Assembly (NCBI GenBank): GCA_037903355.1
Contig: JBAJFE010000057.1
Coordinates: 248,001 to 312,000, forward strand
Direction of reading: 5' to 3'
Length of the DNA: 64,000 nt
Source of the DNA: Trichuris trichiura
Lineage: Eukaryota > Nematoda > Enoplea > Trichinellida > Trichuridae
Shown piece by piece: positions 1 to 16,710 of this stretch. The notes under the pieces were generated by a model. The model did not search any database. It was not told the DNA's origin and was given only the letters and a program-made list of their open reading frames with translations. Numbering within the stretch: the stretch's first letter is position 1; each line of letters begins with the position of its first letter. A program made the position numbers and the translations under genes.

Positions 1-470
1 TCACATACGGCACAGAAACCAAGGAACCAGAAATCATCAAGATAGCGAAGCATCTTAGGTTCACATCAAATTACAGACCCCCTCAGCTCTGCGGCCTGCC
101 AAAAGTGCACAAACCGGAGGTCCCACTAAGACCAATAGTTTCCACAATTAACAGCACCACAAGTGAGCTCAGCCGATATTTGAAAAAGGTAATCAAACCA
201 CTAACTGGCAAAGAACCGTCCTTCGTCAAAAATAGTAACACCTTCGTCAACGAAATACGAGAATACCATCTAGAACCGGACGAAATCTTAGTTAGCTACG
301 ATGTAAAAGATTTATTCCCTAGCATTCCGATTTCGAAAACTCTCGATACACTACACAATCTCCTCAATACAGACGCAAATCTGTTCACCAGAACCAAGTT
401 AAATCCTTTCCACATTGTCAAGTTGGTATCATTCTGTATGCAAGAAAGCAATTACTTCATGTTTGATAAT

Positions 471-728
471 TGTGCTTTAGAATGATGCTCTCACTATTGC
501 AGGACAGAAAAGAGTGGGTGGCTGAGCAGATGACCGAGCAGATGGCTGAGCAGCTGGCAAAGTTGATAGGGTAAGTCACGCAGCGCAGACGGAAGCTGGC
601 GCGGTCGAGAAGTGCGTGGGCAATTGCGATATAGGCGTACTACGGGGGGTTTTGGGGGGTCGTTGTTATTGTGTCTGTCCGAGTTAGCTTGAATAAAGAG
701 TTTCGAGTACTGGAGCTGTGAAATAACA
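471..728 (+). mobile_element. Solo LTR (258 bp) inserted in PLE-1, 5-bp target duplication
   Basis: The PLE reading frame is interrupted exactly here. The insert begins TGTGCTTTAG and ends GAAATAACA, so it has TG...CA termini, and it is flanked by the 5-bp direct repeat ATAAT (466-470 and 729-733). Removing the insert and one repeat restores the expected RT sequence of the other PLE copies. It contains a possible polyadenylation signal (GAATAAAG near 691) in the plus orientation. There is no coding capacity or internal region, so it is best explained as a solo LTR left by LTR-LTR recombination of an LTR retrotransposon. It is not related by eye to the 148-bp LTRs at 24113 and 26393, so it marks a second LTR family. 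Confidence 0.85.
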
Positions 729-2004
729 ATAATAAGTTCTACAAACAATCTAACGGTGTTCCTATGGGCAACCCACTATCTCCTATCCTGTTTGAAATAT
801 TCATGGAGAGTTTTGAAAGGCAAATGTTGAAAACGGTAGATAAGCAAATAGCCCCACGACTATTCAAAAGATACGTAGATGACATCTTCGTAATTATCAA
901 AGATGGAAAGGAAGAACAGTTTCTAGAATTTCTTAACAGCGTATGCCCCAATCAAATCGTTTTTACAATGGAGAAAGAATCAAACCGAACCCTCCCCTTC
1001 CTTGACACACTGATTATTCGCACTAATCAAGGACTAAAAACCAGAGTTTACAGAAAACCAACACACACTGACCAATATCTTAATTTCTCATCGCACCATC
1101 CACGCTCAGTAATGCGCGGAATCCTCTCGGGAATGATTAACAGAGCAATCAATTTATGTGATCCAGAATTTCTCCGATCGGAATTCAACTACATTAGAAA
1201 AACATTCTACAAAAATGACTACCCGAAATCTTTTATTGACCAAGTATTCAAGCAAAAGCTGCGCAACCAGGAATCACGGCAACTAAGTAATTTGCCAGAT
1301 ATACGCTTAGTTATCCCCTATGTGGCAGGACTAGGAGAAAAGATTGTCCAGTTAGGAAAACGGTTAGGGTTCCGAGTCTTTTTCAAAGACTTCCTCAACC
1401 TCAGGACAATTCTCCGGAAGGACAAAACGAAAATCCCAGAAAACAAAAGGACAGGATTAGTCTACGCAATCGAATGTCCCTGTTCAGGAGTGTACATTGG
1501 GGAAACGGGCAACACCCTCGAACACAGATTCAATGAACACATAAAGGGGTTAACCACTTATAACAACGCTAAAAACATTCTCAGCAACGGCAACAACCAC
1601 ACAAGACAACGTGGAAGACCAATATCAGACCCAAGGATCACCATGGAGAAGGCAATACTAGCCTCGGCTGTTGTGGAACACGCATCACATTGCAATCTAA
1701 GCCTGGGCGCAAAAGTTTTATGTTATGAAAAGAATGCACGCTTACGAAAAATTAAGGAAGCTCTGTATATTAGAAACAACACAACCTACAACCGAGATAA
1801 AGGAGCGGAAATAAATGAAATATGGACGAATATTGTAACCCGCTTGAATTGTTGCTCGCTCAACTAAAATTGGATACACCCGCTCGAACTGCTGACAGAC
1901 AAAGAGAAAAGAACTACAAGGCCCACTTTAAAACACGGCCTTTAAACAGCTATACACCTTGCACGTTACTAGTGCACTTTATTCATACGTCAATCCTTAG
2001 ACCG

Positions 2005-2033
2005 CTGATGACGGGTCAAGTTCGGACCCGAAA
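2005..2033 (+). ncRNA. Hammerhead ribozyme core in PLE-1 3' terminal repeat
   Basis: CTGATGA (2005-2011) is followed by a perfect 6-bp stem II (CGGGTC / GACCCG) with a 7-nt loop, then GAAA (2030-2033) and a short stem III segment. This is the conserved order of a hammerhead. Hammerheads with very short stem III are established in Penelope-like elements. Stem I pairing was not checked in detail. Confidence 0.8.
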
Positions 2034-2436
2034 GCTACGGACAGTTTATTAATAAAAGTTTTTTTTCCAACGGGACATAGAAAATCCGTACAAAAAGAAG
2101 CCAAAATACAGATTCAAGAGGTGTAAAAGTAACTAGAGTTTTTGGTCTAAAGCAATGTAACAATGGTTCTTTTTTCCAAGTGGTATTGAATACTGTAATG
2201 TCATATACCGTTGAACTTTTTCCAGCGGCTCAAAATGCTATCGAAATAGGCAACACGCTTTTACGCAAGCTCAGAGAGGGTACAGTATAAACGGATATTC
2301 AAAAGACAGTTACTGCCATTCACCACGGGTATACTGTGGTTAGCGGAAGAGAAAGAAGGTACTAAAACGGTTTTTTCGTTTTTAGAAAAGAAGCACTACC
2401 TAAGATGTATATAGCTATATTATAAAAAGACTATAC

Positions 2437-3480
2437 TTGAAAAACGTAATCCAACGAGATATGAGCAAAGCAGGTTCCCACGGCTGACAATTCATTTTTC
2501 GCCTCGCTACCTTCGTGATCTTTCAATTTTGAAGAATGAGCATTCTTCGCCAATGCGTCGTCCAGACTGCGTCCAACACGCTGGAAATTGTTGCGCATTT
2601 CGTCCAGTTTGTTCAGATCCCTAAAATACGATTGGAAAAATTCCAAACACTTTTAAAGGCGACGCGGCAAAATAGGACTAACTAACCTTTTCCTTATCTC
2701 CGAAAGATTTCTCAAAGACCAGTAAACTTGCTCGACAAGCACCTGCCGACGCATTGACAACGTTCAACATGTTTAGTTGGGAAGGGATGAGGTTACTGAC
2801 CTTTTGATATTTGGCCACTTCGTTCAGGATTGCCATTGAGGTCTGGACTGCGGTCAATAACGGCTTATCTCCGTTGAAGCATACTTTGTTTAACTCCGCA
2901 AAGGCTCCAAGAAAACTCCTACGGTAGATTGCTCTACGTAACTTCAAAAAGCAATGCTTAATCAGAAGCTCACTTGAAAGAATCGAGATGGGCTTTGCCT
3001 TTCTCGATCATGTCTGTGGTGCAACGAAGAGTCTGAAGATGTCACCTTAAGTTAAACAAAAAAAATCTGAGCTTAATTTAATTACCTCCAAGACTTTAGC
3101 CTCGTACGACTGCAAGCATAATTCGTGCTGAGCTAACTGCCATCTAAATAAGGAAATTTCATTGCGTACAATAAACCGCTCATAGGCGACAATAAGAAAT
3201 TCAATATGACGTGCGTATACGCACGTGCGCTACTCTTTATTGACCTGCGTTTTTGCCCGTGCTTGGTAGTGAAAAAGACAGCAGCAACGGGAAAACGAAA
3301 GCTTTTTTACGCAAGCAATCCCAAAGGCGTTATGTAACGCTGACAATGCCAGTTAGGACTGGAATTAATTTTAACATTGAAGAGTTGAAAAACGGTATGC
3401 AAATCTTAACGGAACGCTCCTTTGACTCACCGGAACAAGGGAGAATTCTTCATTGCTTCCATCGGGTCGAGCAACTCCAT
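2437..3480 (-). CDS. ACAP/centaurin-beta ArfGAP, N-terminal BAR-domain exons (partial)
   Basis: ACAP proteins are Arf6 GTPase-activating proteins with BAR, PH, ArfGAP and ankyrin domains, acting at recycling endosomes and plasma membrane. Only the BAR part is here. Exons: 3480-3431, 3143-3086, 3032-2974, 2918-2801, 2742-2687, 2620-2437; all junctions are GT-AG and phases close. The start MELLDPMEAMKNSPLFR parallels the MTVKLDFEECLKDSPRFR-type start of family members. Later matches include an EAKVLE segment, a KDHEGSEAKNELSAVG segment corresponding to the family's EVEEATSALT stretch, and ISLDYVFQV against the family's TALDYVLQI. The last exon ends in a donor (GTATAG) at 2436, so PH, ArfGAP and ankyrin exons should lie further left; PLE-1 occupies that side. 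C. elegans CNT-1 is the likely orthologue. Confidence 0.82.
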
Positions 3481-4568
3481 CGCGCCGGCGCTGTGAACTT
3501 TTGCTGATTTCTAGCAATTAAAGAAACCATTAGTACGCATAGCGCGACAGGAAAAAAGGGCTGCCAGGACGCACGGAACTGTGCAACGGAAAAACCCGCT
3601 GCTAACGTCGAAATAATATTTTACAGTATGCGAGTGGAAACATATAGTCAAGTACAGTAAACGAAGGGAAGAAATATTATTATGTTCTGCCCGACGGAGA
3701 TACGCTATCATGCGCTCTACATCGAACATGCTCCGTAGCAACAAGCGCCCGGGGTTTATTCTAAAAGAGTTATTAATTTTTACAATAAGCTGGAAGGCAG
3801 CAAAACGTGCTGGCTAAAAGAACGTGCGCAATTTTTCCAGCCCATTCTACAGCCTTCAGGAGCATAGTCAAGAAATAAGAATTGTCCGTGCGCAGTTGGT
3901 ACGGTAAGTTAGCAGTCATTATTAATAAGCAGAAAAAGAATAGAAAAAACGCAACATTTGAAGAAGCCGAAAGCTAATGAAAGGGGAAAGCTAAATTGCA
4001 CGTTACCGTTTTTCTAACGCAGGACGGTTTCTTCAATATTTGAAAGAACTTCATTGCGTACGTTGCTCTTGTGAAACGCGATACAACTTATCTTTCCGTT
4101 AGAGTTTTTAAGCAAAACTAGAGCATAGTTATAGCATGTTTAAGCTGCTGTTTAAATATCTGCAGGCTTATATGCTTTAAACTAAAGAGTCTCACAGTTT
4201 TGAATTACTGAACCTGCAAATCATTTAAAAACTAGAACATCCTAAATAACCATTTGCTGCCTACTGATAGGCTTTGTACTTTGCTGTGGTGTTTATTAGA
4301 AACAATTTACTTTTTTTCAGCGATTTCTTTTTGAATTTTGTTCCCTAGACGCCCGTGCGTCATACTGTAGGTCAGCCGGCCACTTGCCCTGCCCTTACCT
4401 AAGCTTTAACCTAAATGTAAACCTTGCCTCAGCTCAGATTTAAGCAAAGACAAAAAAGGCTGACTGGCATGCTCCCCCGTAAAGAAACAACAAGTTAAGG
4501 GCATAATTGCCAGAAAGAAACCTGCATTTCTCAAAAAATGGGGCGGCTAAAAGAAAATATCAAATTTT
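3481..4568. other. Intergenic region upstream of ACAP
   Basis: No supported gene. It should hold the ACAP promoter near 3481-3800. Short open frames here (for example minus 3744-3511) have no recognisable protein features. Confidence 0.5.
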
Positions 4569-4665
4569 GACAATGTGGTTTCTTGGTACGGGAGCGTATG
4601 TTTTCATAGTGCAAAAGTTTTATTACGGAATTATTCCCGTTTAATGTGTTAAATAACTCCGGAGC

Positions 4666-4693
4666 TTTCGGGTCGACCGAGACCCGTCTTCAG
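4666..4693 (-). ncRNA. Hammerhead ribozyme core, PLE-2 left inverted repeat
   Basis: On the minus strand CTGAAGA (4693-4687), stem II CGGGTC/GACCCG with a 6-nt loop, then GAAA (4669-4666) and a self-complementary CTCCGGAG stem III. This palindromic stem III suggests a dimeric hammerhead, as known for PLE hammerheads. Confidence 0.8.
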
Positions 4694-6376
4694 CGGTTGT
4701 GAGTCAGACTTATCTTCGACAGACCCACAAAGAGCCAGACAGATTAAAAGCACTTTATCTACATTAATCTTAAATCACTGCTTCAACGCCACTCCTAACT
4801 TAAGTCGACATGAGATGAACTGCCTACATCAGCTTCGAAATCAACCGAACAGAATTATCACTAAAGCCGATAAAGGGAATAAAATAGTTCTACTAGACAG
4901 AAACACCTACATGGAAAAAATGACAGCTATCTTAAGCACCAACAATTATGCCCCTTTACCCACTGACCCTACAGAAGCTTCCCGGAAAAATCTTCGATCT
5001 CTCCTCATCACATATGCCGCTGAGACCAAAGAACCTGAAATCAGCAAAATGATAACACATCTTAAGTTTGCATCGAACTTCAGACCCCCTGAGCTCTATG
5101 GTCTCCCAAAAGTACACAAACCAGGGATTCCAATGAGACCAATAGTCTCCACCATTAATAGTATCACAAGTGAATTCAGTCGATACTTAGGAACGATCAT
5201 CAAACCACTTACTGGCAAAGAGCCGTCCTTTATCAAAAATAGCAAAACTTTTGTCAACGAAATCCGGAGTCACTACCTAGAACCAGATGAGATTCTGGTT
5301 AGTTATGACGTAAAAGAACTATTCCCGAGCATCCCCATATCAGATACACTTGAGATCCTATACAATCTCCTCAATGCAGACACAAGTCTACCCACCAGAA
5401 CTAAACTAAATCCCTTTCACATTGTCAAATTGGTTTCCTTTTGCATGGAAGAAGGCAATCATTTCACTTTTGATAACAAGTACTACAAAAACTCTAGCGG
5501 AGTACCTATGGGCAGCCCCTTATCACCAGTATTAGCAGAAATATTTATGGAAAACTTTGAAAGACAAATGTTCAGAACTATAGACAGACACATAGCTCCA
5601 CGCCTTTTCAAAAGGTACGTAGACGACATATTCGTAATTATTAAAGCTGGAAAGGAAGAGCAATTTTTACGATTCCTCAACAACATTCGCCCGAACCAAA
5701 TTGTTTTCACAATGGAAAAAGAAGACAACAACACCCTACCCTTTCTAAACGTTTTAATTATCCGCACAAACGATGGGCTAAAAACCAGAGTATATAGAAA
5801 ACCCACGCACACGGATCAGTACCTCAATTTTTCATCACATCACCCCAGATCAGTAATGCGTGGTATCCTCTCCGGAATGGTAGACCGAGTAATCAAATTA
5901 TGCAGTCCTGAATATCTTCAACCAGAGTTCAACCACATTCGAAAAATTTTCTGCAAGAACGGATATCCCAGGTCCTTTATTAGCCAAGTATTCAACTAAA
6001 AGCTTCGCAAACGTGAATCTAGTGCAGAAAACGCTTCGCAGCAGCCTTGCTTAGTTATTCCCTATGTGGCTGGCTTAGGAGAAAAAATTACCCGGCTAGG
6101 AAGAACGTTAGGTTTCAGTCTTCTTCAAGAACTCTTCTAACCTCAGATCAATTCTTCGCTCAGACAAAACAAAAATCCCAACAAACAAGAAGACAAGATT
6201 AGTATACGCAGTCGAATGCTCTTGCTCAGGAATTTATATTGGCGAAACAGGGAACACTTTAGAACATAGATTTAATGAACATTTAAAAAAGCTTGCAAGT
6301 TACAGCAATGCGAAGGCCCTGCTCAATAGCGATGGCTATGGAACTACACAAAGAGGGGATCCATAACTCACAACCG

Positions 6377-6404
6377 CTGAAGATGGGTCTCGGTCGACCC
6401 GAAA
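6377..6404 (+). ncRNA. Hammerhead ribozyme core, PLE-2 right inverted repeat
   Basis: CTGAAGA (6377-6383), stem II TGGGTC/GACCCG (one T-G wobble replacing C-G of the left copy), GAAA (6401-6404), then the same self-complementary CTCCGGAG segment. It is the inverted partner of the core at 4666-4693. Confidence 0.8.
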
Positions 6405-6984
6405 GCTCCGGAGTTATTTAACACATTAAACGGGAATAATTCCGTAATAAAACTTTTGCAATATCAAATTTTCTAATAGAAAACACAACGCAAATTTAAC
6501 TTGTACAAAAGCAAACTCGAACATCAGCAATTAAAAGTTGTCGGTGCTTTATTGCATTTTTCTTAAAAATTATCGCAAGGAACCTAACGCTGACTTAGTC
6601 TTGCAACTTAAGAAGGCTTAAAGAATTTCCGTTAAAAAAACGTTGACGTCTAATGCTAAGTAAATCGTACGGTTGTTAGCGGACTGAAGCAACAAAGTTT
6701 TCAATTTTAAACTGCACCGATGGGAAAATGTTTGCGGACACTTTGTTCATGACGTGCGACGCTTACATAAGGCAGGCTGAGTAAAACTGCCTCACACATT
6801 TTCAGCCTTTTATTTAGCAATAGCGCGTAGCAATGTTCGGTTGAATCTTGCTGTATATTTGGCAAAGAAAGTCGGGAAACCTGGCAATACAAAAATTTAC
6901 ATTAGTCTTGCGAATTTAAAACAAAGGAAAGTGTCTCCTTTGAAAGTCTGTTGAATGCTGCTTTTTCACAGAGAATGGCCGCTG

Positions 6985-9182
6985 CTACTCGTCTTCTGTT
7001 AAGCCTTCGGTTGATTCCTCGCATTGATAGTCCTCGTCTTGAGTGTCATCACTTTCCGATTTGGTAGTTACTGCTGTTTGCGTAAGGTCATCTTTCTCAT
7101 CTATACGAAAAGAAAAAAAAGCAATTCCATAAAGATTACGTTATGAAGATTGTTAGCCCAAAAGGCATTATTTTTTTCATTACCTGAAAATGGATCTTTC
7201 TGCTCTTCTTCTTCTTCTTCCTCTTCAACTGGTTTTTCTGATTCCACCTCTTCCGACTCGTCACTTTCCGCTATGGGCGGTTCCAGAGCCATCATGCGAG
7301 CAGCCTATAGACCTCATGAGAATTACGTACCGAAATGATTACGAGGAAATAACCTGAGCCTGCAACTCTTGTTCGTTCAATTCTCGATAACGTACCAATA
7401 TATGAGAATCAAAAATAGCCCTATTGTTCTTTTGCAACTTTCGACGGCTCAGGTGAACCCTGACAAAGTTATCGTCAAGGAAAGCGCTCACCGACTGATT
7501 GTAAAGTGGCCTACCGCGTTTCCAATTCATTGTACAGTACTTGACTATCCTTTATGTGGAAAAAATAATTCTCCTCGTAACCGGCGGACGCTTTGCTTTT
7601 CAAAATCCAATTGTACTGTCGAAATAGCCTGTATTCGAGCCTACAAAAAAGAAAATCTCAATGTGACGCCAAACTGGTGTCTAAAAGAAATTACAAATCG
7701 CCTTCGGAAATGCAATCCGATTGTTGAGCTATCTTGTCGCACGTTTCCGTGGTGGGTAGAAGATAAGCGACAAACTGCTCGCCGTGCTCGTCCGTCATAC
7801 CTCTTAAAGTGGAATGAAAAAAAGGGAAAGGAAAACAATCACTTTTTACTCACCTTATCAAAGCGAATTTTTCCACGTTTACTTCCGCCAAAGGATCCAT
7901 ATCTTTGGGAGTTGGATCAACGTCAAAAATGACCTGAGCGCAAGCTAACTTCCACATCTGCAACAAGTTGTAAGCGGATCTATAATCAAGAAGAAATTAT
8001 ACCTCAAAGTCCGGAAGAATAGGCATCTCTTCAATGATGGCAAGGCCAGGTTTTTCCAAACGAGCCTTTTCTACTTCTTCGAATGTTCTACCGATTGCTT
8101 GCAACTGGCTTTCTCGACTTCTGTATACGGGCGTTTCTTCTTGGAAGTTGGCCGCCGTAAGGCCAAGCCTGAAAGTATGGACAATATTTTGCCCATTAAA
8201 TTCCATCCACGTACTTTATCCGCGCTTTTGCGCTCAATCTGCTGTAGTTGCCAAAATCTGAAGAAATATATTCCGTTCTTCGCATCCATGGCACCACAAG
8301 ACCATGATGCTTCGACCTAAAAGTAAAAGGATGTAAGCTGAGTTGTCGACTGCCTGTAATGGGCAATAGTGAGGCTTATTATAAACGTTTGTAAATCTGG
8401 TTGGAAAAACTTTATTCAAAGTTAAATCTTGTCATGTCTGTTAACCCACGCTGCCCCGGTAGGCTCATTGTTCTCTTGTTAAGAGATGTTTAGCTTTAGA
8501 GAGGGCTCAGCTCGCGTTATGAAGCATATACCGGGAAGAGGAAAGCATTCTACCGACTAAACATTGTATCGCCTCATTAGCACCTGCTCAAACTGCAGTT
8601 GAAAATTTGATTGAAAAATGCAAAGGCAAAGTAAACAATAGAGACGTATTTAAAGCGTGCAGAGAGAATAGAGCAGAATAAAAAATGCCAAAGTTGGACG
8701 CACGCAGTCGGCGCATAGTATAAGTATACCTTCTCTCTTCCACCGATAATTGCTCTTCTTCTTCGATCAACCGTTGATCCACAGGATCCAATGGCGCAGA
8801 GGCTAAAATCAGAATTTCAATTTATCCACTTTGCCGAACGATGCATACTATCGTTTTTGAAGCCAGACGCCGTGACCAAGTCGAAGCATATTTCCAGGTC
8901 TTTTTCTACTAGCTGATCAAATTTAAAACTCGTTTCCAGCTTTGTAGGCTTGTACGGAACGTAACGCTTCAAGTCGAACGGATATGGAACGAATTTCGTT
9001 TCGAACGGCACGTCGGGCAGACTGTTCGTGTAAGAAATGCGGCAGCGGAAATCCCGGCTGCGGAACGGTGCAATTTTTTAAAAAACTGCTACTCAACTGG
9101 AATTCACCTACTCGCTTATGATATTCCCAATCGCGTGGCGGGATGAACTGCCGCTGCTAAATCCCGCGCTTGAGTCGTCCAT
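6985..9182 (-). CDS. PAF1: PAF1, RNA polymerase II-associated factor 1 (Paf1 complex subunit)
   Basis: Nuclear scaffold subunit of the Paf1 complex, which travels with RNA polymerase II and promotes H2B ubiquitylation and elongation. Eleven exons: 9182-9112, 9057-8849, 8802-8730, 8316-8215, 8168-8003, 7957-7854, 7802-7695, 7640-7515, 7459-7354, 7304-7184, 7100-6985; phases all close, giving 433 aa. Family matches: [17 protein letters not shown] (human SLPDIPFDPKFITYPFD), [33 protein letters not shown]...[11 protein letters not shown] and [14 protein letters not shown]. The C-terminus is acidic (a run of eight Glu) as in other PAF1 proteins, though shorter. Introns are 45-83 nt except intron 3 (413 nt). 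Start chosen because MDDSSAGF is the only ATG before the conserved block. Confidence 0.95.
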
Positions 9183-9292
9183 CGCTGCGCTCTAACACTT
9201 CGACAAACTGAACAAACAAATAATTCTTGAATGGATATTCCAGCCGAATAGTCCAAAACTGCAATTTTTACAACAATTTGAACAATAGCCCA

Positions 9293-9559
9293 ATGGATAC
9301 AGTAAGACAAGGACAGATGTCGCAAAACAGGAGCTTCACTCGACGCTGCGCTTTTCTAAGTTCCGGGAAAAAACTCAAATTCCTTAAGCTCAGCAAAGTG
9401 GGCAAACAAGCGCTAAACAAGCAGGGAAATCGCAAAAATCGGCGCCAACTTGTCATCATGCGCGCAGGTAAACCGGATGAGCTAATTTCAATGCGTTTCG
9501 TCAACTCACAACGTCTTGTATGCGCAGAGGCCAGCTTTTGTTGTTTTCCAAAGATGTAA
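9293..9559 (+). CDS. Hypothetical small basic protein
   Basis: Open frame of 88 codons from ATG at 9293 (an upstream in-frame ATG at 9227 is only 44 nt from the PAF1 start on the other strand). The product is rich in Lys and Arg (for example KKLKFLKLSK) with no domain I recognise and no signal peptide. The stop is followed within 15 nt by AATAAA. It could be a short divergent gene sharing a promoter with PAF1, or a chance frame. A 42-bp inverted repeat lies just downstream. Confidence 0.25.
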   Translation: MDTVRQGQMSQNRSFTRRCAFLSSGKKLKFLKLSKVGKQALNKQGNRKNRRQLVIMRAGKPDELISMRFVNSQRLVCAEASFCCFPKM

Positions 9560-9631
9560 TAATAAATAAAGAAAAAACATCATGTTGGCTTTTCATTTTT
9601 TTGCTATCCAAATGAAATATGTTTTTTCACT

Positions 9632-9720
9632 ACTTGCGCTCGCTCCAGTTGGACTGGGGCAGTGAAACTTTGCACCAAGCAAAGTTTCGCTGCTCCAACC
9701 CAACTGGAGTGAACGCAAGT
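9632..9720. repeat. Inverted repeat, 42-bp arms, 5-nt loop
   Basis: Arms 9632-9673 and 9679-9720 pair along their full length with loop ACCAA. Six positions differ between the arms and all six are transitions, so in the plus-strand RNA three become G-U pairs and three A-C mismatches. The size fits a miRNA-precursor-like hairpin or a foldback MITE. No transposase gene is nearby. Confidence 0.8.
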
Positions 9721-10199
9721 CGTAAAAGCTGTAGTCGCACGTTGCAAGGGCAGCGCTTGTCGCTAGAAATATACTGTTGACGTAGGTTCGACAACCCTTT
9801 GCACCCTTTGCGGTCCGAATCCGCCAGCTGCAGCGGCTAAACCGGCTGAATAAATAGTTTTTTATTTAGGAGAAGTATTACTGCCCCGGTTTGCTGTCCA
9901 AACTGAACAGCTGGGCAAAGCATGACGCAGTGTTTCACCCACGTCTACACACGGACCAGATCAAATGTTTTACCGTATATGTACACAAAGCCAACTGGTG
10001 AAATAAGCATATTTTCATCTCCGCACTACCATTTGTCGCCTCGTCATGTTTGCGTAAGAGTGTTATCTCCATTGAACCTTTTTACCAGTTTACAGTATTC
10101 TGGTGGCGTTATCTTGTTAGCAGCCGCCGAGTGGCAATGGAATTTCTCGTGATCGGCTCGTAGCTTTCGGTAGCGTTCACTTTTTGCTTTGCAGAAGCA

Positions 10200-16710
<6,511 letters not shown>

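Larger units (their letters stand above)
1..2090 (+). mobile_element. PLE-1: Penelope-like element, 5'-truncated by window edge
   Basis: Retroelement coding for a Penelope-type reverse transcriptase followed by a GIY-YIG endonuclease. The RT reads from base 1 to about 470, is broken by a 258-bp solo LTR, and resumes at 734 in the same frame to a stop at 1867. RT motif A (SYDVKDLF) lies near 295-320 and motif C (RYVDDIF) near 870-890. The GIY-YIG domain (GVYIGETGNT, then a conserved EHRFNEH) is near 1485-1545. After the stop comes about 220 nt of 3' terminal sequence with a hammerhead core and the motif AACGGGACATAGAAAATCCGT-like end. Apart from the LTR insertion I see no frameshift. It lies downstream of, and antisense to, the last visible ACAP exon, so it probably sits in an ACAP intron (inference). 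The left end is outside the window. Confidence 0.93.
4569..6458 (+). mobile_element. PLE-2: Penelope-like element with inverted terminal repeats
   Basis: A defective PLE. The RT reads from about 4810 to a stop at 5999 with motif A (SYDVKELF, near 5300) and motif C (RYVDDIF, near 5615). The GIY-YIG part after 5999 survives only in shifted frames (recognisable VIPYVAGLGEK and IYIGETGNTLEHRFNEH segments) and is cut off at about 6360. About 95-bp inverted terminal repeats (about 4611-4706 and 6361-6456) each carry a hammerhead core. The 13-bp direct repeat AATATCAAATTTT flanks it (4556-4568, 6459-6471), a good target-site duplication. The N-terminal half of the ORF is missing. It is intergenic between ACAP and PAF1. 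Confidence 0.92.

Noticed and set aside
7369..7932. 187-codon plus-strand open frame
   Set aside because: It is antisense to PAF1 exons 6-9, whose minus-strand sequence has clear homology.
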